NCBI GenBank assembly: GCA_035542775.1
Contig: DATKKX010000059.1
Coordinates: 1 to 27,787, forward strand
DNA: 27,787 nt
Source: DATKKX01 sp035542775
Lineage (GTDB): Bacteria; Planctomycetota; Phycisphaerae; UBA1845; UTPLA1
Reading direction: 5' to 3'
Under the pieces are notes generated by a model. That model was given only the letters and a program-made list of their open reading frames with translations, ran no database searches and had not been told where the DNA came from. A program made the translations under genes and the position numbers. Below, one piece after another: positions 14,327 through 22,846 of the stretch; the stretch's first letter is position 1; the number at the start of each line of letters is the position of its first letter.

Positions 14327-16705
14327 TCACGGCCGAGGCCCGTGCCGTTTCATCCAGCCCAAAGCAAGCAACATTAATGGCATCATCATGCCCACGCCCA
14401 GACCACAGACGCCGCACGGCCCCGCCGCTGCGGCAGGACCCGCCGCGCAAACATCACCAACGCCATCGTGGTTCGAGTCCGCCTGATCCGGGTTCGGCGT
14501 GTTCGGGCAGTTGTCGACCGGGCACGTATTGGCCGGAAAGCCCGGATCTCCGAAGCCGTCACCATCGGTGTCCGTGCAGGTATCGCAGATGTCGGGAATG
14601 CCGTCGTGGTCAGCGTCGGACAGCACGCCCCGGGCGATGTCGCAGGCGTCCGGCACGCCGTTGTGATTGCAGTCAAGCCCGGGGGTCGCGGTCACCTCGG
14701 AAGTGTCGTCGATGCCGTTGCGGTTGCAGTCACTGAACTCGAACGCCCCGATGTCGCACACCGCCACGCCGTCACCGTTGCCGTCCAAAGAACGCGGAGC
14801 CCCGCGCTCATCGGTCGTCAGGGTTGCGCAGCCGGCGGCCCCACCGGCGTCAATCGCCGGACTGCCGACCAGCAGGGCGTACGTCAACCGCCCCCCGCCG
14901 TTGTCGGCCAGAGGCCCGAGCAGAGGATTGATGTTGGACTCACCAGCGCCCAGCGCGCACGTCGAGCCGCTGTCAATGTTGTTTCCACCGGACGTGACGG
15001 GCAGGCCGCAGTTGCCTCCGGCAAGGCTGTTGGCCAGTATCGTGTTCGTCACCGTCACGATTCCGCCGGCAGGGAAGATCGCGCCGCCACCGCTGCCGCC
15101 AGCGGCTGCCGCGGAGTTGCCCGCCAATGTGCAGTTCAGGAAGTTCATGATGCCGCCGGATTTATAAACCGCTCCCCCGAATTGCCCTGCACTATTGCCG
15201 CCAAACGTGCAGTTGGTGAGACTCGCCACAGCCGGAGCTGCGGCTGCGTAGTAGATGGCGCCGCCGGTGGCGGCCGCGCCGGTAGCCCCGTTCAGCGAGA
15301 ATGTGCATCCGGTCACGCTCAAGCCGCCGGCATTCCAGACGAGAGCGCCGCCGAACCCGGAGTTCTGCACGGTGTTGCCGGAAAAAGTGGTGTTGGTGAT
15401 CAATCCGCCGCCGGAGCCACTGTCGTACCACGCCCCGCCGCCAGCGCCGGCCGTCGTGTTCCCAGTGAACCGGCTATTCGAGACCGTTGCCAGCGCATGG
15501 CCGCTAGCGTACAGCCCGCCGCCTCCGCCACCTGAGGAATTATCCACTACGGATATATTGGTGAGCGTGAGCGGACCGCCATGACCGGCATACATTCCTC
15601 CCCCACCATTGGCACCCAAGCTCTTATTCCTGGTGAGATCGGTATTCTGGATCGTCACGGCGCTGCCTGCTGCACCGGCGAAGTAGAGGCCGCCGCCGTA
15701 GGAGTTGCTGGTATTATCCTGAATGTGACTGTCCGACACACTGAGGTTTCCCCCTGCCGGACAATTGATCATGCAGCCTCCGCCGATGCCGAGGCTGCTG
15801 TTGCCGACAACGGTGCAACCGCTGAACGTCGCGCCGCCTGAGCCCGAGTAGAAGATCGCGCCGCCCGCATCGAAGGTCGCTTGGTTGGATTGGAAGGTGG
15901 CGCCGGACACGGACAACGGGCCATTCGTGACACAATTCACGGCCCCTGCCGGGTTGCCGGTACAATTAGAAAACGCTCCGCCGACAATCGTCAGTTGGTT
16001 GCCGGCGCTGTAATAACAGATGGCACCACCGGGACCGCCTGTCGCGGTCTGGAATGAAAAGGACGAATTGCTGACGTTCAGGAATCCAACGCCGCTGTGG
16101 TAGATCCCGGCGCCTGGCCCCGCCGATGTGTTGTTTTCAAAAGTGCAATCAGCCACTGTCATACTGACACCGTCGAGAGAGACAGCGCCGCCCGTGTTGG
16201 AAGAATGGCCCGCGAAGCGCACACGCTCGACCACCAGTTCGCCCCCGCCCGGATAGTAAACCCCGCCGCCCGGAAGGCCGTCGGCGGGATGGCCGTTGCG
16301 AACTGTCATATCCCGCAGGGCCAATGTCATCACAGGGGGGTAGATGTGGAACACTCGATCGGTGCCCATCCCATCGATGATCGTCGCATCCCTGCCGGCG
16401 CCCCGAATGGTCATGCGCTCCAGAATGTGCAGATCTCCGTTGATCCCATCCACGCCCAGGGGGCTGAGCTGAAACAAGCCCGCGGGCAGCACGATTTCAT
16501 GCGGCGCGCCCGGCAGGACGTTCGCCTGCTGAATGGCGGCCCTCAGGCTGCAGCCACCGCCCGCGATTGCGCACGCACCGTCGCCGAGGTTTGCGTCAGG
16601 CGCGTCTATTGTGGTGGTGACGACGAAGGTGGCAGCCCGCACATCCGCGCAGATTCCCCCAGTCGCGACAACGAACGCCGCAAAACAGATCACATAACGA
16701 GCCAT
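14327..16705 (-). CDS. Secreted beta-helix protein with calcium repeats, paralogue 2
   Basis: About 792 residues with the same plan as its neighbours. Signal peptide 1-24 (MARYVICFAAFVVATGG, cleavage VRA/ATF); CSLRAAIQQAN is the closest match in the trio to the CSLREA motif. The beta-helix core contains long Gly/Ser/Asn-rich turns (GGAIYYAAA, GGAVYKSGG, FGGNSAGQ). The type-3 repeat block (DCNHNGVPDACD, DADHDGIPDICD) and C-terminal GPCGVCGLGVGMMMPLMLL with a short KRHGPRP end are nearly identical to paralogue 3. AGGAGG lies 6 nt before ATG 16705. The gap to paralogue 1 is 119 bp, so the genes may be cotranscribed. An inverted repeat (CGGCACGG 14313-14320 / CCGTGCCG 14342-14349) spans the stop codon but lacks a T-run. 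Confidence 0.85.
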   Translation of the reverse strand: MARYVICFAAFVVATGGICADVRAATFVVTTTIDAPDANLGDGACAIAGGGCSLRAAIQQANVLPGAPHEIVLPAGLFQLSPLGVDGINGDLHILERMTIRGAGRDATIIDGMGTDRVFHIYPPVMTLALRDMTVRNGHPADGLPGGGVYYPGGGELVVERVRFAGHSSNTGGAVSLDGVSMTVADCTFENNTSAGPGAGIYHSGVGFLNVSNSSFSFQTATGGPGGAICYYSAGNQLTIVGGAFSNCTGNPAGAVNCVTNGPLSVSGATFQSNQATFDAGGAIFYSGSGGATFSGCTVVGNSSLGIGGGCMINCPAGGNLSVSDSHIQDNTSNSYGGGLYFAGAAGSAVTIQNTDLTRNKSLGANGGGGMYAGHGGPLTLTNISVVDNSSGGGGGGLYASGHALATVSNSRFTGNTTAGAGGGAWYDSGSGGGLITNTTFSGNTVQNSGFGGALVWNAGGLSVTGCTFSLNGATGAAATGGAIYYAAAAPAVASLTNCTFGGNSAGQFGGAVYKSGGIMNFLNCTLAGNSAAAAGGSGGGAIFPAGGIVTVTNTILANSLAGGNCGLPVTSGGNNIDSGSTCALGAGESNINPLLGPLADNGGGRLTYALLVGSPAIDAGGAAGCATLTTDERGAPRSLDGNGDGVAVCDIGAFEFSDCNRNGIDDTSEVTATPGLDCNHNGVPDACDIARGVLSDADHDGIPDICDTCTDTDGDGFGDPGFPANTCPVDNCPNTPNPDQADSNHDGVGDVCAAGPAAAAGPCGVCGLGVGMMMPLMLLALGWMKRHGPRP
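14388..14627 (-). repeat. 3'-terminal DNA repeat, copy 2 of 3
   Basis: Counterpart of 11881-12120 and 16894-17133. The identity with copy 3 extends to the end of the tag, beginning at about 14348 with one mismatch in roughly 40 bases. Confidence 0.8.
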
Positions 16706-16832
16706 GGCCGTCCTCCTCGCCGTGCCCCAGGACGCAGCACCCTTGCATCGCATACCGGGCCGGACGGCGCACCCTCTCGGCGTTATCCCCGATGCCCGCG
16801 CACGGGTGCGGCACGTCGGCGCGACAACGCAA

Positions 16833-19217
16833 TTACCACCGACGCCCGTACCGTTTCATCCAGCCCAAGGCAAGCAACATTAATGGCATCATCATGCCCA
16901 CGCCCAGACCGCAGACGCCGCACGGCCCCGCCGAGGCGGCAGGCGCCGCCGCACAGGCATCGCCGACCCCATCGTGGTTCGAATCCGCCTGATCCGGGTT
17001 CGGCGTGTTCGGGCAGTTGTCGGCCGGGCATGTGTTCGCCGGAAAACCCGGGTCTCCGAAGCTGTCGCCATCGGTGTCCGTGCAGGTGTCGCAGATGTCA
17101 GGAATCCCATCGCCGTCGGCATCGGCCAAGACACCTCGGGCGATGTCGCAGTCGTCCGGGATGCCGTTGTGATTGCAGTCCAGCCCGGGGTTCATGGTCA
17201 CCTCGGAGGTGTCGTCAACGCCATTGCGATCGCAGTCCCAGAACTCCACCGCCCCGATGTCGCACACCGCCGTGCCGTCGCCATTGCCGTCCTGCGGTCG
17301 TCCCACCCCACGCTCATCCGTTCCCGGGCACACGGCCGCGCCGCCGGCGTCGATGGCGGGACTGCCACCTAACAACGCATGCGTGAGTCTCGTCCCGCCG
17401 CCGTTGTTCTGCAGCGGCCCCAGGAGCGGATTGACGCCGTTCTGATCGCCGGCGCCGGCCAGGCCGAAGGAGCCGTCCTGGTCGACGTTGTTTCCTCCCG
17501 AAATCACCAGGGGGAGCCCCGGCCCAAAGTAATTAAGCCCCGCGACGGAAGCCGCCACAATCGTGTTTTGCAGCGTGATCGCCCCCGCCGCGCCGCGAAC
17601 AATCGAAGCGCCGCCCCCCGTGGCGGAGTTCATCGCGAACGTGCAGTTGGTGAAAGTCATTGTGGGAATGGCGTAGACCGCCCCGCCGCGGAATCCCGAG
17701 ACATTCGCCGAGAAGGTACAGTTGGTGACGGCGGCTCCGGGAGCAGCGTTGTAATAGAGAGCGCCACCCCATGCTCCCGCGCCGGTCGCCACGTTTCCGG
17801 AAAACGTGCTGTTCCAGATCGTGGCGGGCGCGCCTCCCATACAATAAGCGCCGCCGCCTGAACCGCTAGTGCCTATCGAGTTGTCAGCGAACGCGCAACT
17901 GGAGATGGTCAGCGGCCCGGCTCCCGAATCCCGCAAGCCTCCTCCGATGCCGCCAAGGGACACATTGCGCAGGAAGCTGCTATTGGTCACCGCGGCCTGC
18001 GAACGGTTGGCAATATAAAAGCCTCCTCCGCCGGTACTGGCCCAGTTGTCGGCCGCTGTGGAGTTGGTGAGAGCGAATGTTCCGCCGCTGGCGCTGTACA
18101 TGCCTCCGCCCGTAGCGGTCGTTGCCCGGTTAGCGGAGAATTCCGTGCTCTCGACCACCACGCTCCCGGCACCCGTGTAGTAGAGGCCGCCGCCATCGGT
18201 CAACGCAACGTTCTCCGTGTACACATTGCCCTGACAGGTCAAGTTACCGCCGGTGCTCACGTAGCAGCCGCCGCCCGCGCCATCGCACGTGTTGGAGATG
18301 AAGCGGTTGTCGGTGAGAAACACGTGGGCTGCGCCGCCCCCAAGTATGTAGACCCCTCCACCGTTCCCGCCAGCCGAGTTGTTCTCGAAGTCGCAGTTGG
18401 AAATAGTCACCGGGGCATTGGCACCGGAATTGACGGCCCCGCCTGTGGCGGTGGACTGACACTGCTGGAACGAACAGTGGTCCACAGTCAATGCGCCGGG
18501 ACCGTTGTGATAGATTCCGCCGCCGGTGCCGGTGGCGAACTGCGAAGTAAACGTCGAGCCAGTCACGCTCAGAAGGCCGCCGCCCGCAGTGGAATAGATG
18601 GCCCCGCCGGCCCCACCGCTGGCAGAGTTGTTCTCGAAAATGCAATCGACGACTGTCCTGATGCCTGCCACGCTGTTGTGATAGACCGCCCCACCAATCG
18701 TGGCGAGATTCCCGGAGGAGCGTACCCGAGCGATCGATAGATTACATGGCCCCCCACCGTTGCAGATCGCACCGCCGAAGCCAGCTCCGGGATCACCGTT
18801 GCGAATGGTCAGATCGGCAATCGACAACTGTATACCTGCCGGCGGCGGAAACACATCTATCACCCGATCGGCCCCCAGACCGTCGATAATCGTGGCATCC
18901 ATGCCCGCCCCCTCGATGGTCAGGTCCACCTTGATGTCCAGGTCCCCTGTGGCGGCCGCATTCTCGCCGGCACCGAACCGCGTCAGGTTAAATACGCCGG
19001 CCGGGAGAATGATCACATGCGGAGTCCCGGGCAGGGAGTTGGCCTGCTGAACCGCCGCCCGCAGCGTGCAGGTGCCGCCCGCAACCGCGCATGATGCACC
19101 GTCGGCGACGTTACCGTCCCACAGGCTGTTCACGACGAATGTGTCGGCGTGCACCGATGAGCAGATTCCAGCCATCGCCAGAACGACCACTACCGAAAAC
19201 GTCAAATGTCGAGGCAT
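16833..19217 (-). CDS. Secreted beta-helix protein with calcium repeats, paralogue 3
   Basis: About 794 residues and the promoter-proximal member of the trio. Signal peptide 1-24 (MPRHLTFSVVVVLAMAG, cleavage VHA/DTF); CTLRAAVQQAN begins the first helical turns. The beta-helix shows clear GGA/GGG turn motifs (GGAIYSTAGG, GGGIYHNGPG, GGAVNSGAN) and FxxN strands (FENN, FSAN, FSGN). The Asp-rich block DGDGIPDICDTCTDTDGDSF and the GPCGVCGLGVGMMMPLMLL tail with KRYGRRW follow. GGAG/AGGAG sits 7-11 nt before ATG 19217. Upstream is a possible promoter (19343-19371). All three copies share starts and ends while their centres differ, consistent with duplication and diversification; ligand or adhesive function is inference. 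Confidence 0.85.
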   Translation of the reverse strand: MPRHLTFSVVVVLAMAGICSSVHADTFVVNSLWDGNVADGASCAVAGGTCTLRAAVQQANSLPGTPHVIILPAGVFNLTRFGAGENAAATGDLDIKVDLTIEGAGMDATIIDGLGADRVIDVFPPPAGIQLSIADLTIRNGDPGAGFGGAICNGGGPCNLSIARVRSSGNLATIGGAVYHNSVAGIRTVVDCIFENNSASGGAGGAIYSTAGGGLLSVTGSTFTSQFATGTGGGIYHNGPGALTVDHCSFQQCQSTATGGAVNSGANAPVTISNCDFENNSAGGNGGGVYILGGGAAHVFLTDNRFISNTCDGAGGGCYVSTGGNLTCQGNVYTENVALTDGGGLYYTGAGSVVVESTEFSANRATTATGGGMYSASGGTFALTNSTAADNWASTGGGGFYIANRSQAAVTNSSFLRNVSLGGIGGGLRDSGAGPLTISSCAFADNSIGTSGSGGGAYCMGGAPATIWNSTFSGNVATGAGAWGGALYYNAAPGAAVTNCTFSANVSGFRGGAVYAIPTMTFTNCTFAMNSATGGGASIVRGAAGAITLQNTIVAASVAGLNYFGPGLPLVISGGNNVDQDGSFGLAGAGDQNGVNPLLGPLQNNGGGTRLTHALLGGSPAIDAGGAAVCPGTDERGVGRPQDGNGDGTAVCDIGAVEFWDCDRNGVDDTSEVTMNPGLDCNHNGIPDDCDIARGVLADADGDGIPDICDTCTDTDGDSFGDPGFPANTCPADNCPNTPNPDQADSNHDGVGDACAAAPAASAGPCGVCGLGVGMMMPLMLLALGWMKRYGRRW
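16894..17133 (-). repeat. 3'-terminal DNA repeat, copy 3 of 3
   Basis: Counterpart of 11881-12120 and 14388-14627. It shares an especially close stretch with copy 1 around 16904-17010, including the segment coding ACAAAPAASAGPCGVCG, while its last codons follow copy 2. That mosaic pattern hints at gene conversion. Confidence 0.8.
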
Positions 19218-19521
19218 GGGTTTGCTCCTCTCCAAAATGGCGAGCGCACACCAGAACCGGTGCGGCCCTTCGGTACCTTCCAAGGCACTGTCGAGATGTT
19301 CTGCCCTTTTCTACGTGCGAATACGCGAGGCCTCAGAAGTGTATCCTACACCCAGCGCGCATCGCAAACAAGACACAACTGGATCGCAAGGAGACTTTGG
19401 AGCGCCCCGTGCATGCCGCGGCGATGCAAAGAGACGGCAAAGAGGTGGATTGGGCCCCATAATCGCGCGCAGGGATGGAATCGCGGAGCCACTCGGCGCC
19501 TGGCGGCCACTGCGATGCCGG
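19218..19521. other. Intergenic region upstream of beta-helix trio
   Basis: No gene seen. It separates the FabF-type gene's stop from the start of paralogue 3 and carries the candidate promoter and the GTGTA-TCC-TACAC inverted repeat described separately. Confidence 0.5.
19339..19371 (-). promoter_or_regulatory. Candidate promoter and inverted repeat before paralogue 3
   Basis: Minus-strand TTGTTT (19371-19366, 3 of 6) and TAGGAT (19348-19343, 4 of 6) are 17 bp apart. The -10 lies in the perfect inverted repeat GTGTA-TCC-TACAC (19339-19351), which could be an operator. The leader would be about 118 nt. Confidence 0.3.
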
Positions 19522-20817
19522 CTATTCGCGGAAGACCCGGATCACCAGCGTGTCGTTCTGCCCGCCGAAGCCGAACGAGTTGCTCAGGCACGTCCGCACG
19601 TTGGCCTTGCGGGGCTTGTTGGGAACGTAGTCCAGATCGCACAGCGGATCGGGCGTTGAATAGTTGGTCGTCGGCGGGACGATCCCGTCGCGGATGGCCA
19701 GCACGCAGGTGATCAGCTCGCAGGCCCCGGCCGCCGCGATCAGATGCCCCAGCATGCTCTTCACGCTGCTGATCGGCACCTTCTTGGCGTTGTCGCCGAA
19801 GACACCGCGGATGGCCAGACTCTCGATCTTGTCGTTCTCCTGAGTGCCGGTGCCATGCGCGGAGATGTAGTCGATCTCCTCCGGTTCGACTCCGGCATCC
19901 TCCAGCGCTCGGCGCATGGAAGCGATGCCGCCGCGGCCATCCTCATGAATGTCGGTGATCCTGAAGGCGTCGGCGGTCGAGCCGTAACCCAGCACCTCGC
20001 TCAGGACCTTCGCGCCGCGGGCTTTGGCGTGGGCCAGCTCCTCGAGGATCAGCATGCCCGCCCCCTCGCCGAGGACGAAGCCGTCCCGCGTTCGGTCGAA
20101 CGGCCGGGAGGCGGTCTTGTACGAATCGTTCCGCGTGGACAGGGCTGTGAGCCGGTTGAAGCCGGTCACGCCCAGAGGATGGATCATCGAGTGGCACCCG
20201 CCGGAGATCATGACATCGGCGTCGCCACGGCGGATCTGGTTCATGGCCTCGCCGATCGCCTGCGTGCTGGCGGCGCAGGCGGTCAGCGTGTTGAAATTGG
20301 GCCCTTCCAGGCCGAACAACTGGGCAATGTGGGAGGCCGCCATGTTCGGATCCTGCTCGCCCTCGACGGTCTCTCGCAGCCGTTTGTAAGCCACATCCGC
20401 CCATCGCTTGGTGTCCAGGCAATTGCCTTTGTAGTCCCAGGCATCAACGGCCGCGGCGGTGAAGTTGTTGAAATCGATGGGACCTTCGCCGCCGCCGAGG
20501 TACACGCCCACACGCGTCTTGTCGAGATTCCTGGCGGAGTCCAACCCAGAGTCTTTCCACGCCAGCTTGGCCGCGGCCAGAGCAAAGCCGGCTTGCCGGC
20601 TGACGTCCTTGTGCGTCTCATAATCCGGACCCAGGAACCGGCGGAGGTCAAAACCCTTCACCTCAGCCGAGAACCGCGTGGGGAAGGTGGCGGCATCGAA
20701 GTTGGTCGTCTTGTTGACCCCGCTTTCGCCCTTGAGCAGGCGCACCCACGCTTCTTCAATCGTCTGGCCCAACGGTGTGATCCAGCCTATCCCGGTAATG
20801 ACAACGCGCCGACTCAT
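19522..20817 (-). CDS. fabF: Beta-ketoacyl-ACP synthase (FabF-type, intact)
   Basis: Elongating ketosynthase that condenses malonyl-ACP with an acyl chain. The 431 residues carry the complete catalytic set: C181 in LTACAAST, H321 in SAHGTGTQENDKIE, K353 and H358 in SVKSMLGHLIAAAG. The spacing (140 and 37 residues) equals that of E. coli FabF (C163, H303, H340). Compared with that protein it has about 18 extra residues before the Cys, including a WDYKGNCLDTKRW insert. The start ATG 20817 overlaps the stop of the upstream ketosynthase homologue by 4 bp, so the two are probably translationally coupled and may form a heterodimer. It ends the five- or six-gene minus-strand cluster. It may serve a dedicated chain rather than bulk fatty acid synthesis. 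Confidence 0.93.
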   Translation of the reverse strand: MSRRVVITGIGWITPLGQTIEEAWVRLLKGESGVNKTTNFDAATFPTRFSAEVKGFDLRRFLGPDYETHKDVSRQAGFALAAAKLAWKDSGLDSARNLDKTRVGVYLGGGEGPIDFNNFTAAAVDAWDYKGNCLDTKRWADVAYKRLRETVEGEQDPNMAASHIAQLFGLEGPNFNTLTACAASTQAIGEAMNQIRRGDADVMISGGCHSMIHPLGVTGFNRLTALSTRNDSYKTASRPFDRTRDGFVLGEGAGMLILEELAHAKARGAKVLSEVLGYGSTADAFRITDIHEDGRGGIASMRRALEDAGVEPEEIDYISAHGTGTQENDKIESLAIRGVFGDNAKKVPISSVKSMLGHLIAAAGACELITCVLAIRDGIVPPTTNYSTPDPLCDLDYVPNKPRKANVRTCLSNSFGFGGQNDTLVIRVFRE

Positions 20818-22172
20818 CCCTGGTACCTCCGAATCACAATCGCCGCCGTCTGCCCGCCGGAGAGAGCACTGGCCACCGACAACGCCACATTCACCCGCGC
20901 ATCCGCGGGATCACCGCAAACGACCCGCAAGCCGCAGGCCGGGTCCACATCCTTCGTGTTCAGTGCCGGCGGTATGACACCGCGGTGTAAGGCCATGACC
21001 GTTACGGCCAGATCAATCGCCCCGCTGCCCGCTCCGTTGTTGCCCAAGGCACCCTTCGTGGCCAGCACCGGCGCGGTCGCACCATTCCTGCCCAGCGCCG
21101 CCCGGATGCCCGCCGCCTCCGAGGCATCGTGAACTTGTGTGCCCACGCCGAAGGCGTTCACCAGGCCGACCTCCTCAGGCTTAACCCCGGCATCGGCCAG
21201 GGCCTTGCTGATCGCGAGCGACAGTCCACGCCCGTCGGGTTGGGGCTTGAACCAGTGCGATGCATTCACCGCCGCCCCGAAGCCGCACATCTCGGCGTAA
21301 ATCCGGGCCCCGCGGCGCCTGGCTCGCTCCAACTCCTCGAGGATCAGCAGGCCGCCGCCCTCGCTGATGACCATTCCCGCTCGCGTCTTGTCGAACGGCC
21401 GGCAGGCTGCGGCCGGCCGATCGTTGGAGTCGGTGGCCAACCTGCCCAGCAGCGATTGCCTGATCAAGCCCATGGGGTTGATCTTGCTTTCCGCGCCGCC
21501 ACAGATACAGATGTCGGCCGCGCCTCGCTCGATGGTGCGAAAGGCCTCGCCGATCGCCAGATGCGAGCTGGCCTCACCGCAGGTGATGGTGTTCGACGGC
21601 GCCTGGCAGTCGTGGACAATGGTCACGTGGCAGGCCAGCATGTTGGGCAGAAACTTCAGCAGCCACAGCGGCGTGAGGTTGGCCATTCCTTCCGCGCCCC
21701 ACTTCTTGAAGCTGAAGCCCCGATTTTCCGCGGCGTCCGGCCGGTCCGCCGACATGGCCAGTGTGCCGGCAAGCTCGGTCAGATCCGCGCAGATCAGGCC
21801 CGCCCCGATATTGGCCCCGAACCGCGTCGAATCAACATCCACGCCTCCCCCCTCAGCTTCGCCTCGCTCGACAATGCATTTGGTCTTGAGACCGGCGTCC
21901 TTGACCGCGCAATATGCGGCCATGACCGCCAGCTCGATGTCACGGGCCATGACCTTGGTGGCCTTGCGGTAGCTCTTCGGCACGCAATCCTTCACGTCGC
22001 CCGTCCGCACCTCTGCGGCGATCCGGGCGGAGAATCTGCTCGCGTCGAAGGCCGCAATACGAGCGATGCCGCAGCGTTTCTCCACCAGGCCGTCGAACGT
22101 GTCCGCGATGCCGAACCCCAGCGGCGAGACAACCCCTAATCCGGTGATGACTACTCGGTTCTTCTTTATCAT
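20814..22172 (-). CDS. Ketosynthase homologue lacking catalytic triad (chain-length-factor-like)
   Basis: A thiolase-fold protein of 452 residues, clearly homologous to FabF (start NRVVITGLGVVSPLGFG; ILEELERARRRGARIYAE; NVALSVASALSGGQTAAIVI). Aligned with the downstream enzyme, the active-site Cys is replaced by E200 in TITCGEASSHLAIGEA, the first His by F341 in NAFGVGTQ, and the second His by N378 in ATKGALGNNGAG; only the Lys (K373) remains. The spacing is 141 and 37, so the alignment is secure. It cannot condense in the normal way. In type II polyketide systems a Cys-less KS-beta pairs with KS-alpha and sets chain length, and that is the likely role here. C198 lies two residues before the catalytic position and is a caveat. 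ATG 22172 is chosen; GTG 22202 would add 10 residues. Confidence 0.88.
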   Translation of the reverse strand: MIKKNRVVITGLGVVSPLGFGIADTFDGLVEKRCGIARIAAFDASRFSARIAAEVRTGDVKDCVPKSYRKATKVMARDIELAVMAAYCAVKDAGLKTKCIVERGEAEGGGVDVDSTRFGANIGAGLICADLTELAGTLAMSADRPDAAENRGFSFKKWGAEGMANLTPLWLLKFLPNMLACHVTIVHDCQAPSNTITCGEASSHLAIGEAFRTIERGAADICICGGAESKINPMGLIRQSLLGRLATDSNDRPAAACRPFDKTRAGMVISEGGGLLILEELERARRRGARIYAEMCGFGAAVNASHWFKPQPDGRGLSLAISKALADAGVKPEEVGLVNAFGVGTQVHDASEAAGIRAALGRNGATAPVLATKGALGNNGAGSGAIDLAVTVMALHRGVIPPALNTKDVDPACGLRVVCGDPADARVNVALSVASALSGGQTAAIVIRRYQG

Positions 22173-22185
22173 GGCACGCTTCCCG

Positions 22186-22368
22186 TCAACGTCTGAAAGC
22201 ACGGCAGTCTAACGCGGTTTGGCCCCGGAATCCAACCGGACGATACCCTCTCCAATGGCCCATGGCGTTCGTGTGGCTGCGATCGCGGCTGTGGGCCTGA
22301 TAAGGGCAGACCACCTCGGCGATGGCCCTCGCTCCCACTTGGGCTCTGATCTTAGCGGCGAGGCTCAC
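22186..22368 (-). CDS. Possible 60-residue coupled protein in the cluster
   Basis: This frame begins with GTG 22368 overlapping the stop of the upstream dehydratase as GTGA (4 bp) and ends 13 nt before the ketosynthase-homologue ATG, the spacing expected in an operon. The product starts MSLAAKIRAQVGARAIAEVVC, an amphipathic helix-like stretch, then becomes basic and Gly/Arg-rich. Third positions are GC-rich in the first half but less so afterwards. No family is recognised. It may be a true small protein, a truncated remnant, or an accident filling a 192-bp gap. Confidence 0.3.
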   Translation of the reverse strand: MSLAAKIRAQVGARAIAEVVCPYQAHSRDRSHTNAMGHWRGYRPVGFRGQTALDCRAFRR

Positions 22369-22841
22369 TTCTTGGCGGAGATATTGTAGGTCCGCAGCAG
22401 GGACTTGAAATCGTCCGTGAACACGAAGTTTTCTTCCGGAAAAGTAAGCCCGCTGAGGTTGTTGTCGATGTGCGAGAAAACGATGTCGATTTCCGCCAGC
22501 GGCTCGCCGTCCACGAACGACCGGCCCGTGGTAGTGGCCGCTTCCGGGGCGATGCGTTCGATGGTCGCCTCATGCCTGATCTGCTGCCCCGGCCGGACCT
22601 CGCGAAAGAAGCAGGCCCGCTTGACCTTGGCAAGAATGACTTTCTCCTCGAAGTTCCTCGCTTCCCCCACCAGGATGCCCGCGGTCTGGGCCATACCCTC
22701 CAGGATCAGGCTGGCGGGCATGACGGGCCAGCCTGGAAAATGATCGTGCAGGTGCTCCTCCGCCAGGCTCACGTTCTTGATCGCCGTGGCCCGGACGCCC
22801 GATTCGAACTCGGTAAATTTGTCGATCCAGATCCAGCGCAC
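22365..22841 (-). CDS. FabZ-like 3-hydroxyacyl-ACP dehydratase, copy 2
   Basis: A hotdog-fold protein of 158 residues that would remove water from 3-hydroxyacyl-ACP. The signature HDHFPGWPVMPASLILEGMA (residues 32-51) contains the catalytic pair H34 and E48, 14 apart as in FabZ (His49/Glu63). The central FFREVRPGQQIRHEATIE segment matches the second half of the hotdog. ATG 22841 lies 5 nt after the ACP stop, so it is tightly linked to the ACP gene. It differs from copy 1 in its last 50 residues (VFSHIDNNLSGLTF then an added acidic tail), suggesting the two are not redundant. Substrate chain length cannot be read from sequence. Confidence 0.88.
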   Translation of the reverse strand: MRWIWIDKFTEFESGVRATAIKNVSLAEEHLHDHFPGWPVMPASLILEGMAQTAGILVGEARNFEEKVILAKVKRACFFREVRPGQQIRHEATIERIAPEAATTTGRSFVDGEPLAEIDIVFSHIDNNLSGLTFPEENFVFTDDFKSLLRTYNISAKK

Positions 22842-22846
22842 TGCCG

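Noticed and set aside
14208..14450. 5' extension of paralogue 1 to 14450
   Set aside because: The extension merely reads the end of paralogue 2 in another frame; the signal peptide and GGAG point to ATG 14207.
12600..19000. CRISPR-like regularly spaced repeats
   Set aside because: The periodicity comes from coding repeats of the beta-helix turns; units vary in length and sequence and there are no cas genes.
19744..22139. Plus-strand frames of 462 and 336 codons over the ketosynthase genes
   Set aside because: Antisense shadows; the minus-strand frames match the ketosynthase family throughout.
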